A stretch of DNA of 64,000 bases from Pseudomonas helmanticensis (GCF_900182985.1 NZ_FXUY01000001.1:3224001-3288000), one strand, 5' to 3'. Positions 25,504 to 34,958 are shown, counted from the first letter of the stretch. A program made the numbers and translations. Notes: generated by a model not told the origin, from the sequence alone.

Positions 25504-26070
25504 ATGTCTACTTCCCCCGTCACGCTGATGGTCGCGCGTCGCGTCGCCGATGGCCGCTATCAGGATCTGATTGCCTGGCTTCGCGAAGGCGAACAACTGG
25601 CCACCGACTTTCCCGGTTATCTCGGTTCTGGCGTGCTCGCTCCGCCGCCCGGCGATAACGAATTCCAGATTATTTTCCGCTTTGTCGATGAACAGACCCT
25701 GCACGCCTGGGAGTACTCCGCGTCGCGCACTGCGTGGCTCGATCGTGGCAGCGATCTGTTTGCACATCCGAAGGAGCATCGAGTCAGCGGCATCGAAGGC
25801 TGGTTCGGTGCGGCCGGTCAGCGTCCTCCACGCTGGAAACAGGCGGTCGCGATCTGGCTGGCGTTCTTTCCGGTGTCGCTGCTGTTCAATTTTGCCCTCG
25901 GCCCGTTGCTCGCTGAATTGAGCCTGTTGCCGCGTGTATTGATCAGCACGGCATGCCTGACACCGCTGATGGTCTACTTCTTTATTCCACTGTCGACGCG
26001 CTTGCTGGCGAACTGGCTGAACAGCACGCCGGTACGACTGCCGGTGTCGGCAGTACCTCAGAAACATTAA
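25504..26070 (+). CDS. ABM-domain protein with C-terminal membrane segments
   Basis: A 188-aa protein starting MSTSPVTLMVARRVAD, with CGGAG 7 bases upstream. The N-terminal ~100 residues form an antibiotic-biosynthesis-monooxygenase-like ferredoxin fold (ARRVADGRYQDLIAWL, FQIIFRFVDEQTLHAWE). Two hydrophobic segments follow (AIWLAFFPVSLLFNFALGPL and LISTACLTPLMVYFFIPL). It is divergent from the LitR-type regulator, so it is a likely direct target. Function is unknown. Confidence 0.8.
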   Translation: MSTSPVTLMVARRVADGRYQDLIAWLREGEQLATDFPGYLGSGVLAPPPGDNEFQIIFRFVDEQTLHAWEYSASRTAWLDRGSDLFAHPKEHRVSGIEGWFGAAGQRPPRWKQAVAIWLAFFPVSLLFNFALGPLLAELSLLPRVLISTACLTPLMVYFFIPLSTRLLANWLNSTPVRLPVSAVPQKH

Positions 26071-26153
26071 AGATCGCAGCCTCGTTGCACTCGACAGCTC
26101 CTACAGGGATGTGAGCTGGCCGGTGCGGGAGCTGCCGCAGGCTGCGATCTTTT
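26071..26153. repeat. Degenerate inverted GTAGGAGCTGCC repeat pair
   Basis: AAGATCGCAGCC at the left and GGCTGCGATCTTTT at the right flank decayed inner arms (GACAGCTCCTACAGGG, GGGAGCTGCCGCAGG). It sits between the ABM gene and folM and has lost more matches than the other copies. Confidence 0.75.
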
Positions 26154-26203
26154 CAGGCGCGTCGCTGTTATAGTTTTTGCTCCCACCGCGATGCGAGCCG
26201 TTC

Positions 26204-26914
26204 ATGCCTGATTCCGCAGCCCCGATCCTCATCACCGGCGCCGGCCAGCGAGTCGGTCTGCATTGTGCGCAGCGTTTGCTCGAGGATGGTCATCGGGTCA
26301 TCTTCACCTACCGCACTGAACGGCCCGGCGTACAGGCACTGAGAGACCAAGGCGCGCTCGGCTTGTACGCTGATTTTTCCAGCGAAGCGGCCATTCTCGC
26401 GTTCATCACCGAGCTGAAAACCCACACCGACAGCCTGCGGGCGATCATCCACAATGCGTCCGAATGGTTGGCAGAGTCGCCGGACAACGAGGCTGATGCC
26501 TTCACGCGCATGTTCAATATCCACATGCTCGCGCCTTATCTGCTCAACCTGCACTGCGGCGAGCTGCTGCAACGCTCGACGCCTGCCGACATCATTCACA
26601 TCAGCGACGACGTCACCCGCAAGGGCAGCAGCAAACACATCGGTTATTGCGCCACCAAGGCCGGGCTCGACAGCCTGACCCTGTCTTTTGCCGCGCGTTA
26701 TGCGCCAGCCATCAAGGTCAACGGCATTGCCCCGGCCCTGCTATTGTTCAACCCCGAGGACGACGCGGCCTACCGCGCCAAGGCCCTGGCGAAATCCGCG
26801 CTGGGCATCGAACCTGGCAGCGAAGTGATCTACCAAAGCCTGCGCTATCTGCTCGACAACCCTTATGTCACCGGGACGACCCTGACCGTCAACGGCGGAC
26901 GGCACGTCAAATAA
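26204..26914 (+). CDS. folM: Dihydromonapterin reductase
   Basis: A 236-aa SDR enzyme starting MPDSAAPILITGAGQRVG. The cofactor loop is TGAGQRVGLHCAQ, the active site IGYCATKAGLDSL, and the C-terminal part GTTLTVNGGRHVK. FolM reduces dihydromonapterin to tetrahydromonapterin, the pterin used by phenylalanine hydroxylase in pseudomonads. It is followed at 21 bases by folE1 and then folX, the complete route to this pterin. An in-frame TTG at 26177 is unlikely to be the start. Confidence 0.9.
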   Translation: MPDSAAPILITGAGQRVGLHCAQRLLEDGHRVIFTYRTERPGVQALRDQGALGLYADFSSEAAILAFITELKTHTDSLRAIIHNASEWLAESPDNEADAFTRMFNIHMLAPYLLNLHCGELLQRSTPADIIHISDDVTRKGSSKHIGYCATKAGLDSLTLSFAARYAPAIKVNGIAPALLLFNPEDDAAYRAKALAKSALGIEPGSEVIYQSLRYLLDNPYVTGTTLTVNGGRHVK

Positions 26915-26935
26915 GCCGCCTCGCGAGGATGTTCC

Positions 26936-27496
26936 ATGACCCGCTCACTGCCCGAGAATTACCGCGACATCCTCATCGGCCTCGGTGAAGATCCCGATCG
27001 AGAAGGACTGCTCGACACCCCGACGCGCGCGGCCAAAGCCATGCAATACCTGTGTCACGGCTACGAACAGAGCGTCGACGAGATCGTCAATGGCGCACTG
27101 TTTGCCTCGGACAGCGACGAGATGATCATCGTCGCTGACATCGAGCTGTACTCGTTGTGCGAACATCACTTGCTGCCCTTCATCGGCAAGGCCCATGTGG
27201 CTTATATTCCGACGGGCAAGGTACTGGGTCTGTCGAAGATCGCGCGACTGGTGGACATGTTCGCCCGGCGTCTGCAGATTCAGGAAAACCTCACTCGGCA
27301 AATCGCCGACGCGGTGCAACAGGTCACCGATGCTGCCGGCGTTGCCGTGGTCATCGAGGCCAGACACATGTGCATGATGATGCGCGGTGTTGAAAAACAG
27401 AATTCGACCATGAACACCTCGGTCATGCTCGGCGCCTTCCGCGAGTCGAGCAATACCCGCCAGGAGTTCCTGCAATTGATTGGACGGAGCAAGTAA
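26936..27496 (+). CDS. folE1: GTP cyclohydrolase I
   Basis: A 186-aa type I enzyme. The zinc site includes LCEHHLLPF and [15 protein letters not shown], with the second Cys in MCMMM; the GTP-contact part is [18 protein letters not shown]. It converts GTP to 7,8-dihydroneopterin triphosphate. AGGA precedes the ATG. The context with folM and folX points to tetrahydromonapterin rather than general folate supply. In P. putida a folE gene is, as I recall, among the light-induced targets of the LOV/LitR system. Confidence 0.95.
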   Translation: MTRSLPENYRDILIGLGEDPDREGLLDTPTRAAKAMQYLCHGYEQSVDEIVNGALFASDSDEMIIVADIELYSLCEHHLLPFIGKAHVAYIPTGKVLGLSKIARLVDMFARRLQIQENLTRQIADAVQQVTDAAGVAVVIEARHMCMMMRGVEKQNSTMNTSVMLGAFRESSNTRQEFLQLIGRSK

Positions 27497-27868
27497 ATGC
27501 CACAACTTCAGCCGGGAATGGCGCGCATCCGGGTCAAGGATCTGCGCTTGCGCACCTTTATCGGGATCAACGAGGACGAGATCCTCAACAAGCAGGATGT
27601 GCTGATCAACGTGACAATCCTGTATGCCGCGCAGGAAGCGGTGCGGGACAACGACATCGATCACGCATTGAACTACCGCACGATCACCAAGGCGATCATC
27701 GCCCACGTCGAGGGCAACCGTTTTGCGCTGCTCGAACGCCTGACTCAGGAGTTGCTCGATCTGGTGATGAGTAATGGCTCGGTGCTGTACGCCGAAGTCG
27801 AAGTCGACAAGCCGCATGCGCTGCGTTTTGCCGAGTCGGTATCAATTACGCTCGCGGCAAGCCGCTGA
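27497..27868 (+). CDS. folX: Dihydroneopterin triphosphate 2'-epimerase
   Basis: A 123-aa tetrahydrobiopterin-fold protein ([54 protein letters not shown]). The FolX group differs from FolB and epimerises dihydroneopterin triphosphate to dihydromonapterin triphosphate. Its start directly abuts the folE1 stop codon, so it is coupled and in the same operon. Confidence 0.93.
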   Translation: MPQLQPGMARIRVKDLRLRTFIGINEDEILNKQDVLINVTILYAAQEAVRDNDIDHALNYRTITKAIIAHVEGNRFALLERLTQELLDLVMSNGSVLYAEVEVDKPHALRFAESVSITLAASR

Positions 27869-27950
27869 GCTTCAAGCTTCAAGCTTCAGGCGGTAAGCTA
27901 ACGGCCGACCCCGATCCAATCTTGCAGCTTGAAGCTTGCCGCTTAAAGCT
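27868..27950. repeat. AGCTTCAAGC-type intergenic inverted repeat
   Basis: AGCTTCAAGCTTCAAGCTTC at the left is complementary to GCTTGAAGCTTGCCGCTT at the right, with AAGCTT periodicity. It is a different repeat family from the TGTAGGAGC copies. Confidence 0.75.
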
Positions 27951-27967
27951 GTCTCGCAGAGACTCCC

Positions 27968-28264
27968 ATGACTGATCAACAACGCCTCGAACTCGAAGCC
28001 GCCGCCTTCCGCCGGCTGGTCGCTCACCTGGACAGCCGCAAGGACGTGCAGAACATCGACCTGATGAACCTCGCCGGGTTCTGCCGCAACTGCCTGTCGA
28101 AGTGGTACAAGGCCGAAGCCGACGAGCGCCAGATCGACGTCAGCCTCGATGACGCCCGAGAAGTGGTTTACGGCATGCCGTACGCCGAGTGGAAAGCCCA
28201 ATATCAGCAAGAAGCCAGCGCCGATCAGCAAGCGGCGTTCGCCAAAGGAAAAACCCATGAGTGA
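27968..28264 (+). CDS. DUF1244 family small protein
   Basis: A 98-aa protein with the DUF1244 signature NLAGFCRNCLSKWYKAEADER and VVYGMPYAEWKAQYQ. The family is short and widespread in proteobacteria, with no established role. The two Cys in FCRNC could bind metal. It overlaps the next gene by 8 bases. Confidence 0.9.
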   Translation: MTDQQRLELEAAAFRRLVAHLDSRKDVQNIDLMNLAGFCRNCLSKWYKAEADERQIDVSLDDAREVVYGMPYAEWKAQYQQEASADQQAAFAKGKTHE

Positions 28265-28595
28265 CCTCAACACCCTGCGCGTCAGCCTCAACAGCGGCGA
28301 ACACGTGTTCGCCGACACCCTGGCTTTTGTTGCCGCCGGTTACGACTACCAGCCGCAAGCCTTCAACAACGGTGGCGTGGAAAACGCTGCCGGGCAGAAC
28401 GAAGGTTCGTGCAAGACTTTGGGTCTGGCGCTGCTGGAAGGGCTGAGTGATGAAGAAGCGCTGCTGGCGTTTGGCGAGCATTACCGCTCGGTGGTGGCGA
28501 CGCCTGAGGGCAGCGATCACGGCAATATTCGTGCGTTGATCGAACATGGCCTCGCTGGCGTGAAATTCACCGCCCAGCCCCTGACCCGCCGCTGA
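28257..28595 (+). CDS. HopJ-family protein
   Basis: A 112-aa protein starting MSDLNTLRVSLNSGEHVF; the ATG overlaps the DUF1244 3' end (ATGAGTGA). Family blocks are YDYQPQAFNNGGVENAAG and NEGSCKTLGLALLEGLSDEE, then LLAFGEHYRSV. Databases name it HopJ type III effector, but it lies in a conserved two-gene housekeeping pair with no secretion genes nearby, so an effector role is doubtful. The function is unknown. Confidence 0.9.
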   Translation: MSDLNTLRVSLNSGEHVFADTLAFVAAGYDYQPQAFNNGGVENAAGQNEGSCKTLGLALLEGLSDEEALLAFGEHYRSVVATPEGSDHGNIRALIEHGLAGVKFTAQPLTRR

Positions 28596-28599
28596 TCAA

Positions 28600-28792
28600 G
28601 ATCAAAAGATCGCAGCCTTCGGCAGCTCCTACACTGATCTGATCGTTCCCACGCTCCGCGTGGAAATGCAGCTGGGGACGCTCCGCGTCCCAACGGACGC
28701 AGAGCGTCCAGATGAGGCATTCCCACGCAGAGCGTGGGAACGATCATCATGGGATCAGTGTAGGAGCTGCCGAAGGCTGCGATCTTTTGATT
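28600..28792. repeat. Nested repeats: one palindromic family inside another
   Basis: The outer arms belong to the AAAAGATCGCAGCC...GTAGGAGCTGCC family (28604-28638 and 28754-28791, both ending in the tract ACTGATC/GATCAGT). Between them lies a full GATCGTTCCCACGCTCCGCG family inverted pair (~28641-28745). The second family seems to have inserted into the first, between its two arms. Confidence 0.85.
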
Positions 28793-28796
28793 CTCA

Positions 28797-28825
28797 TAAA
28801 AAAACCGGCCGAAGCCGGTTTTTTT
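28797..28825. terminator. Bidirectional terminator between hopJ-like gene and trxB
   Basis: AACCGGC and GCCGGTT form a 7-bp stem with loop CGAA, flanked by A and T runs. It lies just past the leftward trxB stop and also serves rightward transcripts. Confidence 0.88.
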
Positions 28826-28837
28826 GTGCCTGCGATC

Positions 28838-29947
<1,110 letters not shown>

Positions 29948-30111
29948 TTAAGGAAATACGGTTTAACAATCCAGCTCATAGGTGGTCTCTATGCCGACAC
30001 ACTGACGAGATGGACGTCTTTGTTACAGTGAATGTCGATCGCTCTACCGCGCTTTCGCAGCGGTTGCAAAGTCGGTAAGGTCGGCGCGATTTCCCTTGCT
30101 CGGAGCATCTT

Positions 30112-30864
30112 ATGCCCGCCCCTGTTCTGTCCGGTCCGCAATATCTGCGCGAAGGCCTCAAACTGGTCTTGAGTCCAGGCCTGCGCCTGTTCGTGTTGTT
30201 GCCGCTGGCGATCAATCTGGTGCTGTTCGTCGGATTGATCTATCTGGCCGGCCACCAGTTCAGCCTGTGGGTCGATACGCTGATGCCGTCTCTGCCCGAG
30301 TGGCTGAGTTTTCTCAGCTACATCCTCTGGCCCCTGTTCGTGGTGCTGGTGGCGTTGATGGTGTTCTTTACCTTCACCATGCTCGCCAACGTCATCGCCG
30401 CACCGTTCAACGGTTTCCTCGCGGAAAAAGTCGAAGTGGTGGTGCGCGGCACCGATGATTTCCCGGCGTTCAGCTGGGGCGAACTGATCGCCATGGTCCC
30501 GCGCACCCTCGCTCGGGAAATGCGCAAACTCGGTTATTTCCTGCCCAGGGCGATCGGCCTGTTCATCCTCTCCTTCATTCCGGTGGTCAACATCGTCGCC
30601 GCGCCGCTGTGGCTGCTGTTCGGGGTGTGGATGATGGCGATCCAGTACATCGACTACCCGGCGGATAACCACAAACTGGGCTGGAACGAGATGCTCGCCT
30701 GGCTGCGCCAGAAGCGCTGGCAGAGCATGAGTTTTGGCGGGATTGTCTATCTGGTGCTGCTGATTCCGGTGGTGAACATCCTGATGATGCCGGCTGCGGT
30801 GGCCGGGGCGACACTGTTCTGGGTGCGTGAGCGTGGCGCCGAGAACCTTGTGAGCCAGCGCTAG
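30112..30864 (+). CDS. cysZ: Sulfate transporter CysZ
   Basis: A 250-aa inner-membrane protein with four long hydrophobic segments ([75 protein letters not shown]). The repeated IPVVNI proline motif is typical of CysZ. It imports sulfate for assimilation. The 311-bp region before it (29801-30111) holds the trxB leader and presumably the cysZ promoter; I saw nothing else there. GGAG precedes the ATG. It links functionally with cysD-cysNC at 38-41 kb. Confidence 0.93.
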   Translation: MPAPVLSGPQYLREGLKLVLSPGLRLFVLLPLAINLVLFVGLIYLAGHQFSLWVDTLMPSLPEWLSFLSYILWPLFVVLVALMVFFTFTMLANVIAAPFNGFLAEKVEVVVRGTDDFPAFSWGELIAMVPRTLAREMRKLGYFLPRAIGLFILSFIPVVNIVAAPLWLLFGVWMMAIQYIDYPADNHKLGWNEMLAWLRQKRWQSMSFGGIVYLVLLIPVVNILMMPAAVAGATLFWVRERGAENLVSQR

Positions 30865-30904
30865 GCGCGTCACAAATCCATCATCCGAACGTCACAGGCA
30901 CGAC

Positions 30905-32104
30905 ATGGCCTCAGCCGACACTGAGGTCATGACGACAGCTCTACACATCACCCTGATCAGCGAAACCTTCCCACCGGAAATCAACGGCGTGGCCAATACC
31001 CTTGGCCGCTTGTGCGAGGGACTGCGCGCGCGCGGGCATCAGGTTGATCTGGTGCGGCCGCGTCAGGCCGGCGATCCGCAGCGTAGTGAAGATAATGCGC
31101 TGTTGTTGTGTCGAGGCTGGCCGCTGCCGGGGTATCCGGGGCTGCAATGGGGTCAGTCGTCGATGCACAAACTGCTGCGACGCTGGAAGCGCCAGCGGCC
31201 GGATGTGCTGTACATCGCCACGGAAGGTCCGCTCGGCTTGTCGGCGCTGCGCGCGGCGCGGCGTTTGGGAATATCGGTGGTCAGCGGGTTTCACACCAAC
31301 TTTCAGCAATACACCAGTCAATACGGGCTCGGTCTGCTGACGCGGATGCTCACGCATTACCTGCGCTGGTTTCACAATCGCTCGGCCATGACTTTGGTGC
31401 CCAGTCCCAGTCAGCGTCTGGAACTGGAGCGTCGGCATTTCGAGCGTTTGGCGTTGTTGTCGCGCGGTGTGGACAGCCAGTTGTTTCATCCGAGCAAACG
31501 CCTGAATGCGTTGCGTGAGCAATGGGGATTGGGCGATCGCGATGTTGCGGTGATTCATGTCGGACGCCTCGCACCGGAGAAAAACCTCGGTCTGCTCAAA
31601 CGCAGTTTCGAAACGCTGCGCAGCACTTATCCACAACGCAATCTGAAACTGATCGTGGTCGGTGACGGGCCGCAACGGCTGGCGCTGGAAAAAGAACTGC
31701 CTGAGGCGATTTTTTGCGGTGCACAGCGCGGTGAGGCGTTGGCGGCGCACTATGCGTCGGGCGACGTATTTTTGTTTCCGAGCCTGACCGAAACCTTTGG
31801 CAATGTTGTGCTCGAAGCTTTGGCGTCGGGCCTCGGTGTGGTGGCTTACGATCAGGCGGCGGCGGCGCAGCATATTCGTCATGGCTACAGCGGCGTGCTG
31901 GCGATGCCCGGGGACGAAGAGGCGTTTTGCGAGGCGGCGGTGTGGTTATTGGAAGAGGATGAGCGGTTGCGTTGCGTGCGGCTGAATGCGCGACAGCATG
32001 CGAGTCGCCAGGGATGGGCGGCGATTATCGAGCAGTTTGAAAAGCATTTGCGCGGGGCTTGCCTGGGGGAGCAGGTGGTGCCGAATGCGCAGACATTGCC
32101 TTGA
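30905..32104 (+). CDS. GT4 family glycosyltransferase
   Basis: A 399-aa GT-B glycosyltransferase. The N-terminal acceptor domain begins ITLISETFPPEINGVANTLGR. The C-terminal nucleotide-sugar domain has VGRLAPEKNLGLLKRSF and the EX7E motif in LTETFGNVVLEALASG. It is closest to the alpha-mannosyltransferases of the PimB/MgtA type that use GDP-mannose, but donor and acceptor are not known. A second ATG at 30929 gives MTTALHITLI. Confidence 0.88.
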   Translation: MASADTEVMTTALHITLISETFPPEINGVANTLGRLCEGLRARGHQVDLVRPRQAGDPQRSEDNALLLCRGWPLPGYPGLQWGQSSMHKLLRRWKRQRPDVLYIATEGPLGLSALRAARRLGISVVSGFHTNFQQYTSQYGLGLLTRMLTHYLRWFHNRSAMTLVPSPSQRLELERRHFERLALLSRGVDSQLFHPSKRLNALREQWGLGDRDVAVIHVGRLAPEKNLGLLKRSFETLRSTYPQRNLKLIVVGDGPQRLALEKELPEAIFCGAQRGEALAAHYASGDVFLFPSLTETFGNVVLEALASGLGVVAYDQAAAAQHIRHGYSGVLAMPGDEEAFCEAAVWLLEEDERLRCVRLNARQHASRQGWAAIIEQFEKHLRGACLGEQVVPNAQTLP

Positions 32105-32120
32105 GTTCAGGCAACTTGGA

Positions 32121-32199
32121 GACCGCTACCGCGAGCAGGCTCACTCCTACAGGGGGAATGCATTCCAATTGTAGGAGTGAGCCTGCTCGCGATGGCGTC
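32121..32199. repeat. Inverted REP pair (GAGCAGGCTCACTCCTAC)
   Basis: The left arm GCGAGCAGGCTCACTCCTAC and its complement (GTAGGAGTGAGCCTGCTCGC) flank a short AT-rich loop. The same family recurs at 37.97-38.06 kb. Confidence 0.9.
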
Positions 32200-32213
32200 A
32201 GTACAGCCGCCGC

Positions 32214-33317
32214 TTAAACCAGCGTCATCAACGCCTCACGGCTGAATGGCAGAATGTCCTGCTCACGCCCTTCGCGGACTTTCTGCGCCCAGTCCGGATC
32301 GACCAGCAGCGCGCGGCCCACTGCCACCAGATCAAATTCCTCTTTGTTCAAACGCTCCAGCAGGTTCTCCAGACTGGCCGGTTGCGCGACCTTGTCGGTA
32401 TTGACCATGAACTGCAGGAACTCGCCATCCAGGCCGACGCTGCCAACGGTGATGGTCGGTTTACCGGTCAGCTTACGGGTCCAGCCCGCCAGGTTCAGGT
32501 CAGAGCCATCGAACTCCGGCTCCCAGAAACGCCGCGTCGAGCAGTGAAAAATATCCACGCCAGCGTCGGACAACGGCTTGAGGAACTCGCCCAGCGCTTC
32601 CGGGGTTTGCACCAGACGCGCGGTGTAATCCTGCTGCTTCCACTGCGAGAAACGGAAGATGATCGGGAAACCTTCGCCGACCGCAGCACGCACCGCTTGA
32701 ATCAGTTCGATGGCGAAACGCGAGCGGTTGGCAAGGCTGCCGCCGTATTCGTCGCTGCGCTGGTTGCTGCCTTCCCAGAAAAACTGGTCGATCAGGTAAC
32801 CGTGCGCGCCGTGGATCTCGACGCCGTCCATGCCGATGCTTTGCGCTTCTTTAGCCGCTTGGGCGAAGGCTGCGATCACGTCCTGGATGTCTTGTTTGCT
32901 CATGCCGTGTACCACGACCTGACCGTCCTTGAGCTTTTCCGACGGGCCGTAACCCGGCACGCTGGCGTCCGGCTCGGTGCCGATGCGACGCACGCTGCCG
33001 ACATGCCACAGTTGCGGAACGATCTTGCCGCCTTCGGCGTGCACCGCGTCGACGACTTTTTTCCAGCCGGCCAACGGCGCTTCACCAAAGAATTGCGGCA
33101 CGTTCGGGTAACCGTTGGAGGCCACGTGACCGACGGTGGTGCCTTCGGTGATGATCAGGCCAACCCCTGCGGCGGCGCGACGGCGGTAGTACTCGATGAC
33201 TTTCGAATTAGGCACGCCGCCTGGCGAGAAAGAGCGGGTCATCGGCGCCATGACCACACGGGTCGGCAGTTCGAGGGCACCGAGGTGGAACGGTTTGAAC
33301 AAGGCTTGAACGGGCAT
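32214..33317 (-). CDS. Old Yellow Enzyme-family NADH:flavin oxidoreductase
   Basis: A 367-aa TIM-barrel FMN ene-reductase. Signature blocks are RVVMAPMTRSFSPGG, YYRRRAAAGVGLIITEGT and the substrate-binding GAHGYLIDQFFWEGSNQRSD, where OYE enzymes usually have an HxxN/H pair near here. FMN is also contacted by VAVGRALLVDP. It reduces activated alkenes or nitro groups; a physiological substrate is not known. No obvious operon partner. Confidence 0.92.
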   Translation of the reverse strand: MPVQALFKPFHLGALELPTRVVMAPMTRSFSPGGVPNSKVIEYYRRRAAAGVGLIITEGTTVGHVASNGYPNVPQFFGEAPLAGWKKVVDAVHAEGGKIVPQLWHVGSVRRIGTEPDASVPGYGPSEKLKDGQVVVHGMSKQDIQDVIAAFAQAAKEAQSIGMDGVEIHGAHGYLIDQFFWEGSNQRSDEYGGSLANRSRFAIELIQAVRAAVGEGFPIIFRFSQWKQQDYTARLVQTPEALGEFLKPLSDAGVDIFHCSTRRFWEPEFDGSDLNLAGWTRKLTGKPTITVGSVGLDGEFLQFMVNTDKVAQPASLENLLERLNKEEFDLVAVGRALLVDPDWAQKVREGREQDILPFSREALMTLV

Positions 33318-33422
33318 CGATAAGCTCCACAGAGATGGCTTTATGACGGCGATAATATGGAGGACCGAGGCCTTTGAACAGCATTATTGATTTTGGTGAT
33401 TAAGGATTAAAAGACGCAAAGC

Positions 33423-33500
33423 AAAAGATCGCAGCCTTCGGCAGCTCCTACACGGGGATAAGGTTTCCCTGTAGGAGCTGCCGAAGGCTGCGATCTTTTG
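33423..33500. repeat. Inverted GTAGGAGCTGCC repeat pair
   Basis: AAAGATCGCAGCCTTCGGCA on the left is repeated inverted on the right (TGCCGAAGGCTGCGATCTTT). It lies between the OYE gene and gpx. Confidence 0.9.
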
Positions 33501-33511
33501 AACTAGCTTTA

Positions 33512-33994
33512 TCAGCCCAGCGCTTTTTCAATCGCATGCACGATGGTCGGATCATCCGGGGCCGTGCGCGGCGAGAACCGCGCCAGCACGCGACCATCCT
33601 TGCCGAGCAGGAATTTCTCGAAGTTCCAGGTGATGTCACCGGGAAACTCCGCGCCCTCGCCCGCCAGCAAGCGGTACAACTGATGACGGTCATGACCGTT
33701 GACTTCGAGCTTGCTCGACAACGGGAACGTCACGCCATAGTTGAGGCTGCAAAAATCCTGAATGTCCTTTTCAGAACCGGGTTCCTGGCCGGCAAACTGG
33801 TTGCACGGCAGGCCCAGCACACTGAAGCCTTTGCCTTTGAATTGCTGATAGAGGTTTTCCAGCGCCGCGTACTGAGGCGTCAAGCCGCACTTGGAGGCGA
33901 CGTTGACCACCAGCACGACTTGGCCCTTGAACGGCGCCAGCGGTAGCTCCTGACCATCCAGGGCTGTCAACTTAAGGTCGTGAAAAGCACTCAT
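33512..33994 (-). CDS. Glutathione peroxidase family protein
   Basis: A 160-aa thioredoxin-fold peroxidase. The catalytic Cys is in NVASKCGLTPQYAALE (Cys in place of selenocysteine), with Gln in GLPCNQFAGQEPGS and Trp in ITWNFEKFLLGKDG. The Cys in GLPCNQF may act as resolving residue, so electrons may come from thioredoxin as in BtuE-like enzymes. It detoxifies hydroperoxides in the cytosol. GGAG precedes the ATG. Confidence 0.95.
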   Translation of the reverse strand: MSAFHDLKLTALDGQELPLAPFKGQVVLVVNVASKCGLTPQYAALENLYQQFKGKGFSVLGLPCNQFAGQEPGSEKDIQDFCSLNYGVTFPLSSKLEVNGHDRHQLYRLLAGEGAEFPGDITWNFEKFLLGKDGRVLARFSPRTAPDDPTIVHAIEKALG

Positions 33995-34066
33995 GACGAA
34001 CTCCAGGATTCCGATGTTCTACTCGAAACAGCCACTTGGCGAGGCCACCAAGGACAGCCGCGGACT

Positions 34067-34088
34067 AAAAAGGCGCCCGCAGGCGCCT
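34067..34088 (-). terminator. Terminator after slyD
   Basis: AGGCGCC and GGCGCCT make a 7-bp stem with a 4-base loop. On the leftward strand a T run follows it. It lies 30 bases beyond the slyD stop. Confidence 0.8.
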
Positions 34089-34117
34089 CTCCAGTACTCG
34101 AAGCTTAGCGCAGAAAA

Positions 34118-34603
34118 TCAGTGGTGATGGCCACCTTCGCCATGGACGTGGCCATGAGCGATTTCTTCCTGGCTGGCATCACGGATGTCAACGATCTTCA
34201 CTTTGAAGTTCAGGCGCTGACCGGCCAACGGGTGGTTGCCGTCAACAGTCACGTCGTCGCCGTCGAGGTCACGGATGGTGACGATCTGCATCTGGCCGTC
34301 CGGCGCCGAAGCGTGGAACTGCATGCCGACTTCCAACTCGTCAACGCCTTCGAACATGCTGCGGCTCAGGGTGCTGACCAGTTCAGCGGCGTATTCGCCG
34401 TAAGCATCTTCCGGCTCAACGGAAACTTCCAGTTCGTCGCCGACAGCTTTGCCATCCAGAGCTTTTTCCAGGCCCGGGATGATGTTGCCTGCGCCTTGCA
34501 GGTAGACCAGCGGAGCGCCGCCGGCGGAGCTGTCGATGACCTCACCAGCGTCGTTGGTCAGGGTATAGTCGATGGAGACAGCCTTATTGGCGGCGATCAG
34601 CAT
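34118..34603 (-). CDS. slyD: FKBP-type peptidyl-prolyl isomerase SlyD
   Basis: A 161-aa protein starting MLIAANKAVSIDYTL. The FKBP part is residues 1-70 and 130-150 (PLVYLQGAGNIIPGLEKAL), with the insert-in-flap chaperone domain between (~70-120: PEDAYGEYAAELVSTL). The C-terminal tail GHVHGEGGHHH is a short His cluster able to bind nickel, shorter than in E. coli. SlyD assists proline isomerisation and metallocentre assembly. Its ATG faces the ATG of the divergent DUF3565 gene with 2 bases shared, an unusual compact layout. Confidence 0.93.
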   Translation of the reverse strand: MLIAANKAVSIDYTLTNDAGEVIDSSAGGAPLVYLQGAGNIIPGLEKALDGKAVGDELEVSVEPEDAYGEYAAELVSTLSRSMFEGVDELEVGMQFHASAPDGQMQIVTIRDLDGDDVTVDGNHPLAGQRLNFKVKIVDIRDASQEEIAHGHVHGEGGHHH

Positions 34604-34898
34604 GGGGCGAGACCTTTTGCAGAAGAATATAGAAAGGCCAAGTTTAGCGAAGCAATCGCGCGAAAGCGAACACAACCCGGACAAACGGGTTTCGACGATC
34701 ACAGGCTTCCATCAGGACGAAGAGGGCCATTGGGTGGCCGAGCTTTCCTGTGGCCACACCCAACACTTGCGTCACCAGCCGCCCTGGCAATCGCGGGCGT
34801 GGGTGCTCGACCCGGCGCAACGTATTGAAAAAATAGGCCAACCCTTTGCCTGCGGTTGGTGCGCTCAAGCCTCGGTTAGCGATAACCTTGGCGACTGA
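34602..34898 (+). CDS. DUF3565 small zinc-ribbon-like protein
   Basis: A protein of up to 98 aa with the DUF3565 block ITGFHQDEEGHWVAELSCGH then QHLRHQPPWQSRAWVLDP, ending FACGWCAQ. Cys and His residues (CGHTQH, CGWC) suggest a metal site. The only upstream ATG compatible with this frame is at 34602 (MGRDLLQKN), overlapping the slyD start on the other strand by two bases. A non-ATG start near 34690 is possible, which leaves the 5' end uncertain. Function unknown. Confidence 0.75.
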   Translation: MGRDLLQKNIERPSLAKQSRESEHNPDKRVSTITGFHQDEEGHWVAELSCGHTQHLRHQPPWQSRAWVLDPAQRIEKIGQPFACGWCAQASVSDNLGD

Positions 34899-34958
34899 AT
34901 TTCGGTAGTCAGCCAGACATAAGCTGACACCATTGCCATGCACCCTTAGAGAATTCGC

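Noticed and set aside
28257..28595. Type III secreted effector
   Set aside because: Family name only; no secretion genes, no effector context, and a housekeeping neighbour.
33995..34066. Further gene between gpx and the slyD terminator
   Set aside because: Too short, no frame with a start and ribosome site.
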